Source: Betaproteobacteria bacterium HGW-Betaproteobacteria-1
GTDB lineage: Bacteria; Pseudomonadota; Gammaproteobacteria; Burkholderiales; Methylophilaceae
Assembly (NCBI GenBank): GCA_002842435.1
Contig: PHCX01000003.1
Span: forward strand, 1-64,000
Reading direction: 5' to 3'
Length of the DNA: 64,000 nucleotides
Part shown: positions 1-8,448 of the stretch, piece by piece
Numbering within the stretch: the stretch's first letter is position 1
Layout of the letters: the number at the start of each line of letters is the position of its first letter
The notes under the pieces: generated by a model
What the model was told of the DNA's origin: nothing
Seen by the model: the letters and a program-made list of their open reading frames with translations, nothing else
Databases searched by the model: none
Program-made: the position numbers and the translations under genes

Positions 1-925
1 TGGCGGTCAAGGGGCCGTCTTCGGTGACGCTGCCGGCCTGCACGCCGGAGCTGATCACCGGCGCGTCGTTGGTGCCGGTGACGGTGATGGTTAATGTAGA
101 GGAGGAAACACCACCTCTGCCATCGTCCACCGTGAAAGGCACATTGATGACATGACTGTCACCTGCTTTCAGATAGTCATAGGCAGGGTCAGCATAATCG
201 AATGAGAAACTGCCATCGGTATTGATGGTAAGACCGGGCACAGCCGGACCGCTCTGGCTGAAAGTCAAAGGATCCCCGTCAGCATCGGTAGCTACCAGTG
301 TCCCCAAAAGCACTGGAGACCCTTCAAGATTACCGATAGATGCTGCTGAAGCAACCGGCGCGATATTTACTGCCGGGGTAGATCCGCCACCAGAGGAGCC
401 ACCGTCCGCCGCGCCTGCTCCAGCCGACGTGGACTGCTCAGTATTGGCATCGTCAACACGAAACGCCTGTATTTCTCTCTGCGTATCAGAAACACGCGAA
501 AATTCAAAATCAAAACCGTCAATCACCTGATTGATACGGCCAAGATCAACGAAACCATGTCCATAGGCTGTGGTTGCACCAGAAACACCTGCTGCCGTTT
601 CTTCCAACACTTCACTGATGTCGCGACCTTCTTCAATCGCCTTGATAACAGCATCTACAGTAGCAAGATCGACTGCCGCTTCGTCTGCAGTGGGAACAAT
701 GACATCTGCCAGTTCCTGGGTAAACTGGACATGCTGCTCAGCTGAAATGAGGATTTTTCTGCCGTTGGCCAGTTGCAGTTCGACGACGACGCCGACCGGC
801 GTGATGATGGTGTCGCCCGGTTGTATCGTATCGTTGAGCTTGAGCAGCTTTTGCAGCCCTGCACCATCCACGACAGATGCATTGCCATCGCCCAGAATTG
901 CTACTACGGTTCCGATAACAGCCAT
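1..925 (-). CDS. LapA/BapA-type giant surface adhesin, N-terminal part (truncated by window edge)
   Basis: The first 308 codons of a protein that continues past the left edge. Residues 1-150 read as the retention module of LapA-type adhesins: a compact beta-rich start, then a helical stretch with T110-A-A-G113, the TAAG motif cut by the periplasmic protease LapG in known LapA proteins. A Ser/Gly-rich linker (about 160-185) precedes cadherin/VCBS-like repeats with DADGD and NDAP motifs. Such proteins are exported by type I secretion, stay plugged in the outer-membrane pore and anchor cells in biofilms. The ATG at 925 is backed by a GAGGAG ribosome site 7 bases upstream. The regulator, adaptor and ABC transporter genes follow upstream on the same strand. 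No lapG or lapD is visible. Total length cannot be judged. Confidence 0.88.
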   Translation of the reverse strand, partial: MAVIGTVVAILGDGNASVVDGAGLQKLLKLNDTIQPGDTIITPVGVVVELQLANGRKILISAEQHVQFTQELADVIVPTADEAAVDLATVDAVIKAIEEGRDISEVLEETAAGVSGATTAYGHGFVDLGRINQVIDGFDFEFSRVSDTQREIQAFRVDDANTEQSTSAGAGAADGGSSGGGSTPAVNIAPVASAASIGNLEGSPVLLGTLVATDADGDPLTFSQSGPAVPGLTINTDGSFSFDYADPAYDYLKAGDSHVINVPFTVDDGRGGVSSSTLTITVTGTNDAPVISSGVQAGSVTEDGPLTA

Positions 926-954
926 TTTCCTACTCCTCAAATTCAGCAAATAGT

Positions 955-979
955 CTGTAATTGCCGTACGCAATTACAG
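955..979. promoter_or_regulatory. Perfect 10-bp inverted repeat in the adhesin 5' region
   Basis: CTGTAATTGC, five spacer bases, then its exact reverse complement GCAATTACAG. It lies about 30 to 54 bases upstream of the adhesin start codon, between the regulator gene and the adhesin. It could be an operator for a dimeric regulator (the adjacent LuxR-type protein is the obvious candidate) or a hairpin in the mRNA leader. There is no T-run on either side, so it is not an intrinsic terminator. Its role is inferred only from position. Confidence 0.5.
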
Positions 980-1016
980 CAGATGATGCAATTAGATACC
1001 GATTGGCAAAGGGAAA

Positions 1017-1038
1017 ATATTGTCCTGAAGGACAATAT
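1017..1038 (-). terminator. Perfect palindrome after the LuxR-type gene, possible terminator or attenuator
   Basis: ATATTGTCCT, two bases, then AGGACAATAT, a perfect 10-bp stem, directly after the stop codon of the LuxR-type gene. Read on the minus strand it is followed by TTTTCCC, a short T-run. It could partly separate transcription of the secretion and regulator genes from that of the adhesin. The weak T-run leaves an operator role open. Confidence 0.45.
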
Positions 1039-1041
1039 CGA

Positions 1042-1677
1042 TCAATTGATCTGGCGCGAGGATTTGTCGTTGAGAATCAGCGCCAGTTGCAGGCGATCCT
1101 TTACCTTGAGGCGCTCGAAACAGGCGGAGATATGGGCCTTGACCGTGCGTTCGGTGATGTTGAGTAGGCGTGCAATCTCCTTGTTGCTGAGACCTTTTGC
1201 CACTTCGATAGCCACATCGCGCTCGCGCGCGGTCAGTTTATCCAGCGCATCGGCCACCTGATCGGGTTGATTACTGACCAACGTGGTGCTGACATTGATC
1301 AGCTGTTGCAACAATTCGCGACCGAGCCAAAGGCCACCGTGCATGATGACGGAACGCACCTCCTTCAGCACGGCAGCTGCGCTGTAGGCATGACAATAAC
1401 CACTGGCACCGGCACTCATCACTTCGAAGGCGTGCTGCTGACTCGGTGCATTCGAAAGAACGACCACTCTCGCCTGTGGCACAGCCTGCAGGATCTGGCG
1501 CAGGCTCCCGCTTACATCATGCTGTGGGGTTTCTGCATGCAACCAGATGACGGTTTTTGCCTTGTTCGCTGCCTTGAGGAATTCGGGGCTGGTCGCGGCA
1601 TAGACCTGCGCAGAAGCAAAAGCCTTCTCCCAGTCGGCGCGCAGTTTGCCGCTTGATGTAATAAACAGATTTTGCAT
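1042..1677 (-). CDS. LuxR-type regulator with degenerate receiver domain
   Basis: 211 residues. The C-terminal part (about 148-202) is a clear LuxR/GerE helix-turn-helix with LTARERDV, LSNKEIARLL and TERTVKAH motifs. The N-terminal 120 residues follow a receiver fold (beta strands near 3-8, 42-47, 70-75, GASGY at 90-94), but the acidic pair of strand 1 is missing, the phosphorylated Asp position is His47 (WLHAETP), and the conserved Lys after GASGY is replaced. It therefore probably works without phosphotransfer, as a constitutive or ligand-controlled DNA-binding protein. ATG overlaps the stop of the HlyD-type gene by one base (TAATG), so translation is coupled. Its position between adaptor and adhesin suggests adhesin control. 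Confidence 0.85.
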   Translation of the reverse strand: MQNLFITSSGKLRADWEKAFASAQVYAATSPEFLKAANKAKTVIWLHAETPQHDVSGSLRQILQAVPQARVVVLSNAPSQQHAFEVMSAGASGYCHAYSAAAVLKEVRSVIMHGGLWLGRELLQQLINVSTTLVSNQPDQVADALDKLTARERDVAIEVAKGLSNKEIARLLNITERTVKAHISACFERLKVKDRLQLALILNDKSSRQIN

Positions 1678-3089
1678 TAGCGTTCGGTGAAAGCGTAAGA
1701 CTTGGCTTTGAGCACGGGTTTCAATAAATAGGACAACACGGATTTCTTGCCGGTGATGATATCCACCTGCGCCACCATGCCCGGGATAATGGGCAAGCCC
1801 TCGCCCAACCTGGATTCCAGCGTGCGCACCTTGACGATATAGAAGGCATTGCCCTTGTCATCGATGATGGAGTCGGCCGAAATGCTTTCCACCAATGCAT
1901 CCAGCGTGCCGTAGATGGTGTAATCATAGGCCGTCAGCTTGACCGTGGCCTTCTGCGCGTGCGTGACGAAAGCAATATCCTTGGGTTGTATCTTGGTTTC
2001 CAATACCAGTGCATCATCGGACGGTACGACCTCGATCACTTCCTGACCGGGCTGAATCACACCGCCGACGGTATTCACATACATGCGGCTGATCTTGCCG
2101 TTGACAGGCGCACGCAGAGTCGCCTGATTGACCTTGTCCGACAGGCCCTGGCTGGTCGCCATCAGCGCATTCAACTTGCCGGTGGTTTCATTGAGCTCGG
2201 TTCTCACCTTGCTCAGCTGCGCCTGCTCCACTTCGGATATCTTGCGCTGGGCCTCCGCTATCGCCGACTGCACACGACCGATCTGCGCGCCAGCCTGTTC
2301 ACGATCGCCGAGCAAGCGGGAGGCATCGCGTTCCAGACGCAGGATATCGACATCGGAAACGGCGCCACTAGCCAGCAACGGCTTGGTCACTTCCAGCTCC
2401 TTCATGGTGAGCTGATAGCCGCGATCAGCCTGCGAGTAACTGGCACGCATTTCCTGCAATTCGCGTTCCTTCTGCCGCAATTGCTGACGTGCAATATCGA
2501 CCTGTGAAGCGAGTTCGTCCTTGCTGGCATTATAAAGCGCCAGTTCCTGACTATAGATTTCGGGGAATTCCGCCATCAGTTCTGCCGGCGGTTCAAATGC
2601 CGTTCCGGCAGCCAGCGCTTTCAAACGCGATTCCTTGCCCAGCAGGGCCAGATACTGCGCCCGGTTCTCGAGCAAAGAGGAGGCGGCGCGCGTCTCATCG
2701 ATCAGGATCAAAGGATCGCCCTGCGCCACAGTCTGCCCCTCTGCAGCCAGTATCTTGGCCACAATACCGCCATCCAGCGATTGTACGATCTGTACTTGGC
2801 CGGAAGGAATAACACGACCTTCGCCACGCGTGACTTCATCAATCTCGGTAAAGTTGGCCCAGGTGATCAGAATGATCAGGATGCCGGCCACCCAGTAAAG
2901 CAGTTTTCTTGCACGTAATGGACTCTGTTCTAGCATGGCAATCTCAATCTGTTGGCTCCATGTCGGATTTTCTTCTGTCTTGTTCGGCGCCCAGCGATTC
3001 AGAAACAACTGCACCGGCTTCGTGATCCAGGCGTTCCTGTGAAAAAAGGCGTTGATGTCACTTACTACTTTAAACAACCGCTCATTCAT
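1677..3089 (-). CDS. HlyD-family type I secretion periplasmic adaptor (LapC-like)
   Basis: 470 residues. A cytoplasmic N-terminus (1-62) is followed by one membrane helix (about 65-83), a split biotinyl-lipoyl-like domain (VQSLDGGIVAKI and the later APVNGKIS part), a long coiled-coil hairpin (about 180-310), and a C-terminal beta-barrel region ending near PGMVAQVDI, the usual HlyD-family signature. It links the inner-membrane ABC transporter to a TolC-like pore during one-step export of the adhesin. It starts 18 bases after the transporter stop codon and overlaps the regulator gene at its 3' end. No TolC/LapE gene lies in the window. Confidence 0.93.
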   Translation of the reverse strand: MNERLFKVVSDINAFFHRNAWITKPVQLFLNRWAPNKTEENPTWSQQIEIAMLEQSPLRARKLLYWVAGILIILITWANFTEIDEVTRGEGRVIPSGQVQIVQSLDGGIVAKILAAEGQTVAQGDPLILIDETRAASSLLENRAQYLALLGKESRLKALAAGTAFEPPAELMAEFPEIYSQELALYNASKDELASQVDIARQQLRQKERELQEMRASYSQADRGYQLTMKELEVTKPLLASGAVSDVDILRLERDASRLLGDREQAGAQIGRVQSAIAEAQRKISEVEQAQLSKVRTELNETTGKLNALMATSQGLSDKVNQATLRAPVNGKISRMYVNTVGGVIQPGQEVIEVVPSDDALVLETKIQPKDIAFVTHAQKATVKLTAYDYTIYGTLDALVESISADSIIDDKGNAFYIVKVRTLESRLGEGLPIIPGMVAQVDIITGKKSVLSYLLKPVLKAKSYAFTER

Positions 3090-3107
3090 CGTTCTTGTCC
3101 CGGCTGC

Positions 3108-5261
3108 TCACAACGCCTTGCCGATTTTCCCGGCCTTCAGCGCTTCAATGATGTCCTTCTTGGCTCCATCGGCGACAACGCGACCACTATCAATGACGAT
3201 GATGCGATCGACCAAATCAAACAACGAGGATCGGTGACTGATCAGTATCATGGTCTTGCCTGCCGCCTCCCGTTTGAGTCGCTGCTTGACCACTTCTTCA
3301 CCGGAATGATCCATGGCACTGGTCGGCTCATCCAGCAGCAGGATGGGCGGATGATTGATGATGGCGCGGGCGATGCCCACGCCCTGTTTCTGCCCGCCGG
3401 ATAAAGTCTCGCCGCGTTCACCAATGGCCATGTCATAGCCTTGAGGGTGCTGATTGATAAACTCGTCAATACCACCGACCCTGGCTGCCTGAATGATGGC
3501 CTCATCCTCGGCATGCGGCGATGAGAGTGCAATGTTGTCCCGCATGGTGCCGAAAAACAGATTGGTATCCTGTTGCACATAACCGATATTGCGGCGCAAC
3601 TCGGCCGGATCCAGTTGGCGAATATCGATGTCATCGACCAGCACTGCCCCGCTCGTCGGCTGGTACAGACCGAGGATCAGCTTGTGCAGTGTGGTTTTGC
3701 CGGAGCCCATGCGACCGAGAATCGCCACATGCTCACCTGCACGTATGCGGAACGACACATTGTGCAGGGCGCTGAGTTCGGACTCCGGGTAATTGAAGGT
3801 CACTTCACGAAACTCGATATCCCCGCGAAAACCACTCCTTGAAAGAAAACCCGCATCGTCAGGGCGTTCGACCGGATTGCTCATAATGGCTTCAAGCGAT
3901 GTCAGCGCGGTGGATGCATTGTGATATTGCGTCATCAGACCGGCCGCCTGCGATATCGGACTCAAGGCACGGGAAGCCAGCATGGTGCAGGCGATCAAGC
4001 CGCCCATGGTCAGGTCGCCATGCATGACCAGATAGACGCCCAGCAGCAGCATGGTGACCGTAATAAATTGTTGCAGCCCCATGGAACCGTTGTTGATAGT
4101 AGAAGACAACAGCCTCAGCTTGCCGCCAACCTCGGACAAAAAAGCTGTGCTGCGTTCCCAACGGGTTTGCATAGTGCCTTCTATGCCCATGGCCTTGACC
4201 GTGTCGAGCCCAACCAGGCTCTCGATCAGCGTCGCGTTGCGCATGGCGGTGGCGCGATACATGGTTTCCGACAGCTCATGCATCTTGGCCTGTACGCTGA
4301 GCGCATAGATCAGCATGATGATGCCGCCAAACACGACCGGGATGATCATCGGCCAGGCGATCCATGCCATCACGGCAATGAAGATAAAGGCGAATGGGAT
4401 ATCAATAAATGTCGTAATTGTGGCGGAAGTGATGAAATCCCGAACAGTTTCGAAAGAGCGCAGATTGGAGGCAAAAGAGCCCACAGACATCGGGCGGTTC
4501 TCCATGCGCACACCCAATACCCGCTCCATGATGCGCGAAGAAAGTTTGACATCCACGCGCTGGCTGGCCCAGTCAAGGAAATAGCCGCGCACCGTGCGTA
4601 GAATGAAGTCACCTATGATAATCAGCGCCACACCGAAACCCATCATCCACAGGGTCTCTACAGACTTGTTAGGCACGATGCGGTCATAGACATTCATCGT
4701 AAAGAGCGGCAGTGCCAGCGCAAACATATTGATGAGGAACGCGGCCAGCATGATATCGCGGTAGATACGGCCGTTCTCCGACAACACCCCCCAGAACCAG
4801 TGCTGCAATTTGACTTTACCGACCACCGGTGCCCGCTGATCGAAACGAAACTTGGGCTTGAGTACAGCCACATGACCGTCATAACGGCTTTCCAACTCCT
4901 CGATAGGCAGTGTAATTTCCGCCTCACCGACCGCTGGAAGAATCACCCGGGCATGCCTGCGCTCATCCTCCCAACCCAACAGCAGACAAGCACTTTCACC
5001 CTTGAGCAACAACAAGGCGGGCATGAACTCGGCAGGGATCTGGCTTAACGGCAGCTTGTGAAGCTTGCAGGTCAGTCGCGCGCGGCTGGCAGCGCGACTC
5101 AGGAGGTTGGGCGTCAGCCGCCCATCCTGCAGTGGCAAGCCGGAGAGCAACGCATCGCGCGTCGTCGATACTTCGTACAAATCACAGAGAAAAAGCAACG
5201 ATTCAAGCAAATCGTCCGGTTTCTCTTGGGCTCTTTCTTCGTTTATGTCTGTTGTCTGCAT
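3108..5261 (-). CDS. Type I secretion ABC transporter, permease/ATPase (LapB-like)
   Basis: 717 residues. The N-terminal ~130 residues match the C39-peptidase-like domain of adhesin exporters and lack an evident catalytic Cys, as in RTX/LapB transporters that do not cut their substrate. Membrane helices span about 165-430. The nucleotide-binding domain (about 480-717) has Walker A GRMGSGKTT, a Q-loop, signature LSGGQ, Walker B ILLLDEPTSAMD and switch His in ISHRSS. After the signature it reads KQGVGIARA where RQ is usual. First gene of the operon, with a weak ribosome site. It energises export of the neighbouring adhesin. Confidence 0.94.
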   Translation of the reverse strand: MQTTDINEERAQEKPDDLLESLLFLCDLYEVSTTRDALLSGLPLQDGRLTPNLLSRAASRARLTCKLHKLPLSQIPAEFMPALLLLKGESACLLLGWEDERRHARVILPAVGEAEITLPIEELESRYDGHVAVLKPKFRFDQRAPVVGKVKLQHWFWGVLSENGRIYRDIMLAAFLINMFALALPLFTMNVYDRIVPNKSVETLWMMGFGVALIIIGDFILRTVRGYFLDWASQRVDVKLSSRIMERVLGVRMENRPMSVGSFASNLRSFETVRDFITSATITTFIDIPFAFIFIAVMAWIAWPMIIPVVFGGIIMLIYALSVQAKMHELSETMYRATAMRNATLIESLVGLDTVKAMGIEGTMQTRWERSTAFLSEVGGKLRLLSSTINNGSMGLQQFITVTMLLLGVYLVMHGDLTMGGLIACTMLASRALSPISQAAGLMTQYHNASTALTSLEAIMSNPVERPDDAGFLSRSGFRGDIEFREVTFNYPESELSALHNVSFRIRAGEHVAILGRMGSGKTTLHKLILGLYQPTSGAVLVDDIDIRQLDPAELRRNIGYVQQDTNLFFGTMRDNIALSSPHAEDEAIIQAARVGGIDEFINQHPQGYDMAIGERGETLSGGQKQGVGIARAIINHPPILLLDEPTSAMDHSGEEVVKQRLKREAAGKTMILISHRSSLFDLVDRIIVIDSGRVVADGAKKDIIEALKAGKIGKAL

Positions 5262-5535
5262 GTTTTATGTCTTTTATCTTTTTTGCAAAACAAGATCTGC
5301 TTTATGCATCAAGCATGAACACCATGTTACTCCTTCTGCAAAATCCGGGCCAACACTATCCATATGCCCGCATGCACTGCAAAGGAACAAGTTAATCAAA
5401 GTTTAGCTGACGAGCGAGAAGAGATTAAGACTCTAAATGGCTTGAGGATGGATATTGCGTACGGTAAATCGAGTGGGAATCTCAGCGAAACAGAATACTG
5501 CAACAAGGGACAAACAGAACAAGGATCAAAAGTGA

Positions 5536-5609
5536 TGGAGGCGCGAGCCGGAGTCGAACCGGCCTAAACGGCTTTGCAGGCCGCGGCATAACCGCTTTGC
5601 TATCGCGCC
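5536..5609 (-). tRNA. tRNA-Cys (anticodon GCA)
   Basis: A 74-base cloverleaf read on the minus strand. Acceptor stem GGCGCGA pairs with TCGCGCC, the anticodon loop is CTGCAAA with GCA, the T arm carries GGTTCGACTCC, and CCA is encoded. It lies downstream of tRNA-Gly, with an intrinsic-terminator-like hairpin between the two, so it is expressed either by read-through or from its own promoter. Confidence 0.96.
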
Positions 5610-5632
5610 ATACCCGTACTACGGTGACTATG

Positions 5633-5672
5633 AAAAAAGGGAAAGCAATGTTTGCTTGCTTTCCCTTTTTTT
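5633..5672. terminator. Bidirectional intrinsic terminator between the two tRNA genes
   Basis: A 10-bp stem (GGGAAAGCAA with TTGCTTTCCC) bordered by A6 on one side and T7 on the other, so it has a T-run in both directions. On the minus strand it follows tRNA-Gly and precedes tRNA-Cys, so it should reduce tRNA-Cys expression relative to tRNA-Gly unless it is only an RNA-processing hairpin. Confidence 0.75.
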
Positions 5673-5677
5673 GTATT

Positions 5678-5753
5678 TGGAGCGGGAAACGAGTCTCGAA
5701 CTCGCGACCTCAACCTTGGCAAGGTTGCGCTCTACCAACTGAGCTATTCCCGC
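5678..5753 (-). tRNA. tRNA-Gly (anticodon GCC)
   Basis: A 76-base cloverleaf read on the minus strand. Acceptor GCGGGAA pairs with TTCCCGC, the D arm carries AGCTCAGTTGGTAGAGC, the anticodon loop TTGCCAA contains GCC, the T arm carries GAGTTCGAGACTC, and CCA is encoded. A strong sigma-70 promoter lies just upstream. Confidence 0.97.
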
Positions 5754-5767
5754 GTGAAGAAGGCAGC

Positions 5768-5795
5768 ATTTTAGCGATTTTAAAGAAGGTGTCAA
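5768..5795 (-). promoter_or_regulatory. Sigma-70 promoter of the tRNA genes
   Basis: On the minus strand, TTGACA (5790-5795), a 16-base spacer and TAAAAT (5768-5773). This is near consensus and places the start of transcription about 8 bases before the tRNA-Gly 5' end. It sits in the 55-base gap between the pgsA stop codon and the tRNA. Confidence 0.8.
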
Positions 5796-5808
5796 GGCTG
5801 ATTTGCGC

Positions 5809-6378
5809 TTATTTTTTAGCCCGCATCTGAGGCCAGGCGGCCTTCAGATAGTAAGCCATTGACAGCAATGTCAAAAACGCCGCGACATAAATTAAAAGTT
5901 CACCAAAAAATTTTATATCGACAGGGCCGATCGGGTCGAAATACAGCAAAAAAAGTATCGCTATCATCTGAACCGCGGTTTTGATTTTGCCCAGGCTCGC
6001 CACAGCTACACTACTGCGCTCACCAATCCCGGCCATCCATTCACGCAATGCACTGATGGCAATTTCGCGTCCGATGATGATCAGTGCAATGACGGCGCCC
6101 GTGCGTTCAAGCTCCACCAGCACGATCAATGCTGCCGCCACCATCAACTTGTCCGCTACCGGGTCAAGAAAGGCGCCAAAGGCGGAAGTTTGATTCAACG
6201 CACGTGCCAGATAGCCGTCGAACCAGTCAGTCACAGCGGCAAGCGCAAAAACCATGGTGGCAAAAAAATTCACCCAATGCGGGTCTATTGCGTCAGCCGG
6301 CAGATAAAAAATGCCGACAAAGACAGGAATCAGCAAAATTCGCAGAAATGTCAGGCTATTGGGAATATTCCATTTCAT
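5809..6378 (-). CDS. pgsA: CDP-diacylglycerol--glycerol-3-phosphate 3-phosphatidyltransferase
   Basis: 189 residues, the usual length. It makes phosphatidylglycerol phosphate from CDP-diacylglycerol and glycerol-3-phosphate in the inner membrane, the first committed step to phosphatidylglycerol and cardiolipin. The CDP-alcohol phosphotransferase motif is complete: DWFDGYLAR followed by G...D...D in FGAFLDPVADK. Several membrane helices follow. It starts MKWNIPNSLTFLRI, typical for the family. It lies 31 bases downstream of uvrC; the uvrC-pgsA-tRNA arrangement is common in proteobacteria. Confidence 0.96.
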   Translation of the reverse strand: MKWNIPNSLTFLRILLIPVFVGIFYLPADAIDPHWVNFFATMVFALAAVTDWFDGYLARALNQTSAFGAFLDPVADKLMVAAALIVLVELERTGAVIALIIIGREIAISALREWMAGIGERSSVAVASLGKIKTAVQMIAILFLLYFDPIGPVDIKFFGELLIYVAAFLTLLSMAYYLKAAWPQMRAKK

Positions 6379-6409
6379 TTAACCAGCTCCTTATCCAAGG
6401 CAATTCTGC

Positions 6410-8227
6410 TCAATGCAGCTCTCCATAAATTTTATCTGCCAGTGCCTGGCTGATGCCATCCACTTGGGCCAATTCATCGACGCTGGCATTCTTCACGCCA
6501 TCCAGCCCGCCAAATCGGGTCAGCAGTTTTTGCCTGCGTTTGGCTCCGATACCGCCGATATCCTCCAGCGAGGAGTGCATTCGTGCCTTTCCGCGCCTGG
6601 CGCGATGGCCGGTAATGGCAAAGCGATGTGCCTCATCGCGAATCTGCTGCAGCAAGTGTAACCCGGGGTGGTCTTTTTTCAGGCTTACCGGCGTATCGCG
6701 GTCGGCAAAAAACATCTGCTCAAGTCCGGGTTTGCGTTCCTCACCCTTGGCGATCCCCACCAGCAGGATATCGGACAAGCCGACCTCGCGCATCACTTCC
6801 ACTGCAACACCCAATTGACCCTTGCCCCCGTCAATAAAAATCAGGTCCGGCACCTTGCCCTCGCCCGCAGCTATTTTCTTGTAGCGTCGCGTCAGTGCAT
6901 CACGCATCGCCGCATAGTCATCGCCCGGCGTGATACCGCTGATGTTGTATCGCCGGTATTCCGAATTCTGCATGGCGCCCTTGTCGAAGACGACACAAGA
7001 AGCGACTGTCGCCTCACCCATGGTATGACTGATATCGAAACACTCGATGCGCTCGGTGTTCTCACTCAAGTCCAGGGCTTCGCGCAGCGCCTGCAAGCGA
7101 CCCTGCTGGCTGGCATGCAACGTGGCGCGCTGTTGCAATGCCAGTTCGGCATTGGTCTGCGCCATTTTCATCCAGACCTTCTTGTCACCAATGGGCTTGG
7201 TATTGATTCGGACACGCCGCCCCGCCTGCTCAGTGAAGACCTCTTCCAGCGCTGCAGTTTCGATCGGCACCCCGACAAAAATCAGTGGCGGCATCTTCTG
7301 GCCGACATAATGCTGTTCGAGAAAAGCCTCGGTCAGCGATTCAATATCGCAACCATCAGCATTCTTCGGAAAAAAGCTCTTGTCACCAATGTGGCGGCCG
7401 CCACGAATCATCACCAGATTCACGCAATATTCCCCCGCCTCTTCGGCACAGGCGATGATGTCGGCATCACTGATATTGAAATCGCTGACGAACTGCCGCG
7501 CCTGCACCTGCCGCAAGCTCTGCATGCGGTCGCGGTAGACTGTCGCCAGCTCATATTCCTGCCGTTCAGCGGCCTCCATCATCTTGGCGCTCAACTCATC
7601 CATTACCTGCTGTTCCCGCCCTTGCAGGAACATGGTTGCATGGGCGACATCGCGGCGATAATCTTCTGCCGAGATGTAATCTACGCAGGGCGCCGTGCAT
7701 CGCTCAATCTGGTACTGCAGGCAAGGCCTTGAGCGGTTGGCAAACACGGTATTCTCACAAGTGCGCAAGCGAAACACCTTCTGTAGCAGTTGTATGCTTT
7801 CCCGCACCGCAACAGAATTGGGAAAAGGCCCGAAATACTCATTACCCTTGCGCTGTGTGCCACGGTGGAAAGCCAGCCGCGGGAACTCATCGCCGGTCAG
7901 CACAATGTAGGGATAGGACTTGTCATCGCGGAACAGCACGTTGTAACGCGGCATGAAACTCTTGATGAAGTTGTTCTCAAGCAGTAGCGCCTCCGCCTCG
8001 GAGCGCGTCACCGTCGTTTCTATGCGCACGATGTTGGATACCATCAACCGCGTGCGCGGGCTCGGCAGGTTCTTCAAGAAATAGGATGACACCCGCTTCT
8101 TCAGGTCCTTGGCCTTGCCAACGTAAATCACCTCGTCCTGCGCATTGATCATGCGATAGACGCCAGGGAGGTTAGGCAGGGTTTTCAGGACTGGCTTGGG
8201 GTCGAATATCGTTGGATTTGTGCTCAT
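6410..8227 (-). CDS. uvrC: Excinuclease ABC subunit C
   Basis: 605 residues, full length. UvrC makes both incisions around a lesion in nucleotide excision repair, after UvrA/UvrB recognition. An N-terminal GIY-YIG nuclease (GVYRMINAQDEVIYVGKAKDLKKR, with GVY and YVG core residues, about 18-45) is followed by a Cys-containing central region, a UVR motif near 205-240, the RNase H-like endonuclease domain (ECFDISHTMGE, FIDGGKGQL) and paired helix-hairpin-helix motifs at the C-terminus (IGGIGAKRRQKLL). It lies upstream of pgsA on the same strand. Confidence 0.97.
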   Translation of the reverse strand: MSTNPTIFDPKPVLKTLPNLPGVYRMINAQDEVIYVGKAKDLKKRVSSYFLKNLPSPRTRLMVSNIVRIETTVTRSEAEALLLENNFIKSFMPRYNVLFRDDKSYPYIVLTGDEFPRLAFHRGTQRKGNEYFGPFPNSVAVRESIQLLQKVFRLRTCENTVFANRSRPCLQYQIERCTAPCVDYISAEDYRRDVAHATMFLQGREQQVMDELSAKMMEAAERQEYELATVYRDRMQSLRQVQARQFVSDFNISDADIIACAEEAGEYCVNLVMIRGGRHIGDKSFFPKNADGCDIESLTEAFLEQHYVGQKMPPLIFVGVPIETAALEEVFTEQAGRRVRINTKPIGDKKVWMKMAQTNAELALQQRATLHASQQGRLQALREALDLSENTERIECFDISHTMGEATVASCVVFDKGAMQNSEYRRYNISGITPGDDYAAMRDALTRRYKKIAAGEGKVPDLIFIDGGKGQLGVAVEVMREVGLSDILLVGIAKGEERKPGLEQMFFADRDTPVSLKKDHPGLHLLQQIRDEAHRFAITGHRARRGKARMHSSLEDIGGIGAKRRQKLLTRFGGLDGVKNASVDELAQVDGISQALADKIYGELH

Positions 8228-8263
8228 TGTTACCGCTTGATTGATCTCCTGGTGGTCAGCAGA

Positions 8264-8446
8264 CTAATTATCCAATAGCTCCCCTGCCACTGCCCAGTTC
8301 TCACCGGGCACTTCGTCAAAAACGATGTAGGTATATTCCTTGGGCTTGTTGGCGATACGTGCCATGGTATCGGTGATTTCCTCAGCGATTTTACTTTTTT
8401 GCTCGTGTGTCAGCGAGCCAGCCAGTTTGACATTGATGTAAGGCAT
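8264..8446 (-). CDS. 4-oxalocrotonate tautomerase family protein
   Basis: 60 residues, the size of small 4-OT subunits. After removal of Met the N-terminal residue is Pro (PYINVKLAG), the catalytic base of this superfamily. The chain resembles chromosomal 4-OT paralogues, which act as keto-enol tautomerases and form hexamers. The substrate cannot be told from sequence. It sits 2 bases downstream of the uracil-DNA glycosylase stop codon, so it is probably co-transcribed; that linkage does not suggest a shared function. Confidence 0.88.
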   Translation of the reverse strand: MPYINVKLAGSLTHEQKSKIAEEITDTMARIANKPKEYTYIVFDEVPGENWAVAGELLDN

Positions 8447-8448
8447 CG

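Noticed and set aside
222..530. Open frame on the plus strand opposite the adhesin gene
   Set aside because: It is an antisense shadow of the adhesin frame, whose start, ribosome site and family motifs are clear on the minus strand.
3921..4601. Long plus-strand frame opposite the ABC transporter
   Set aside because: Composition is typical of a reverse-strand shadow, and the opposite strand encodes a complete ABC transporter with all motifs.
6668..7732. 354-codon plus-strand frame opposite uvrC
   Set aside because: Lies wholly inside uvrC on the other strand, with no recognisable domain.
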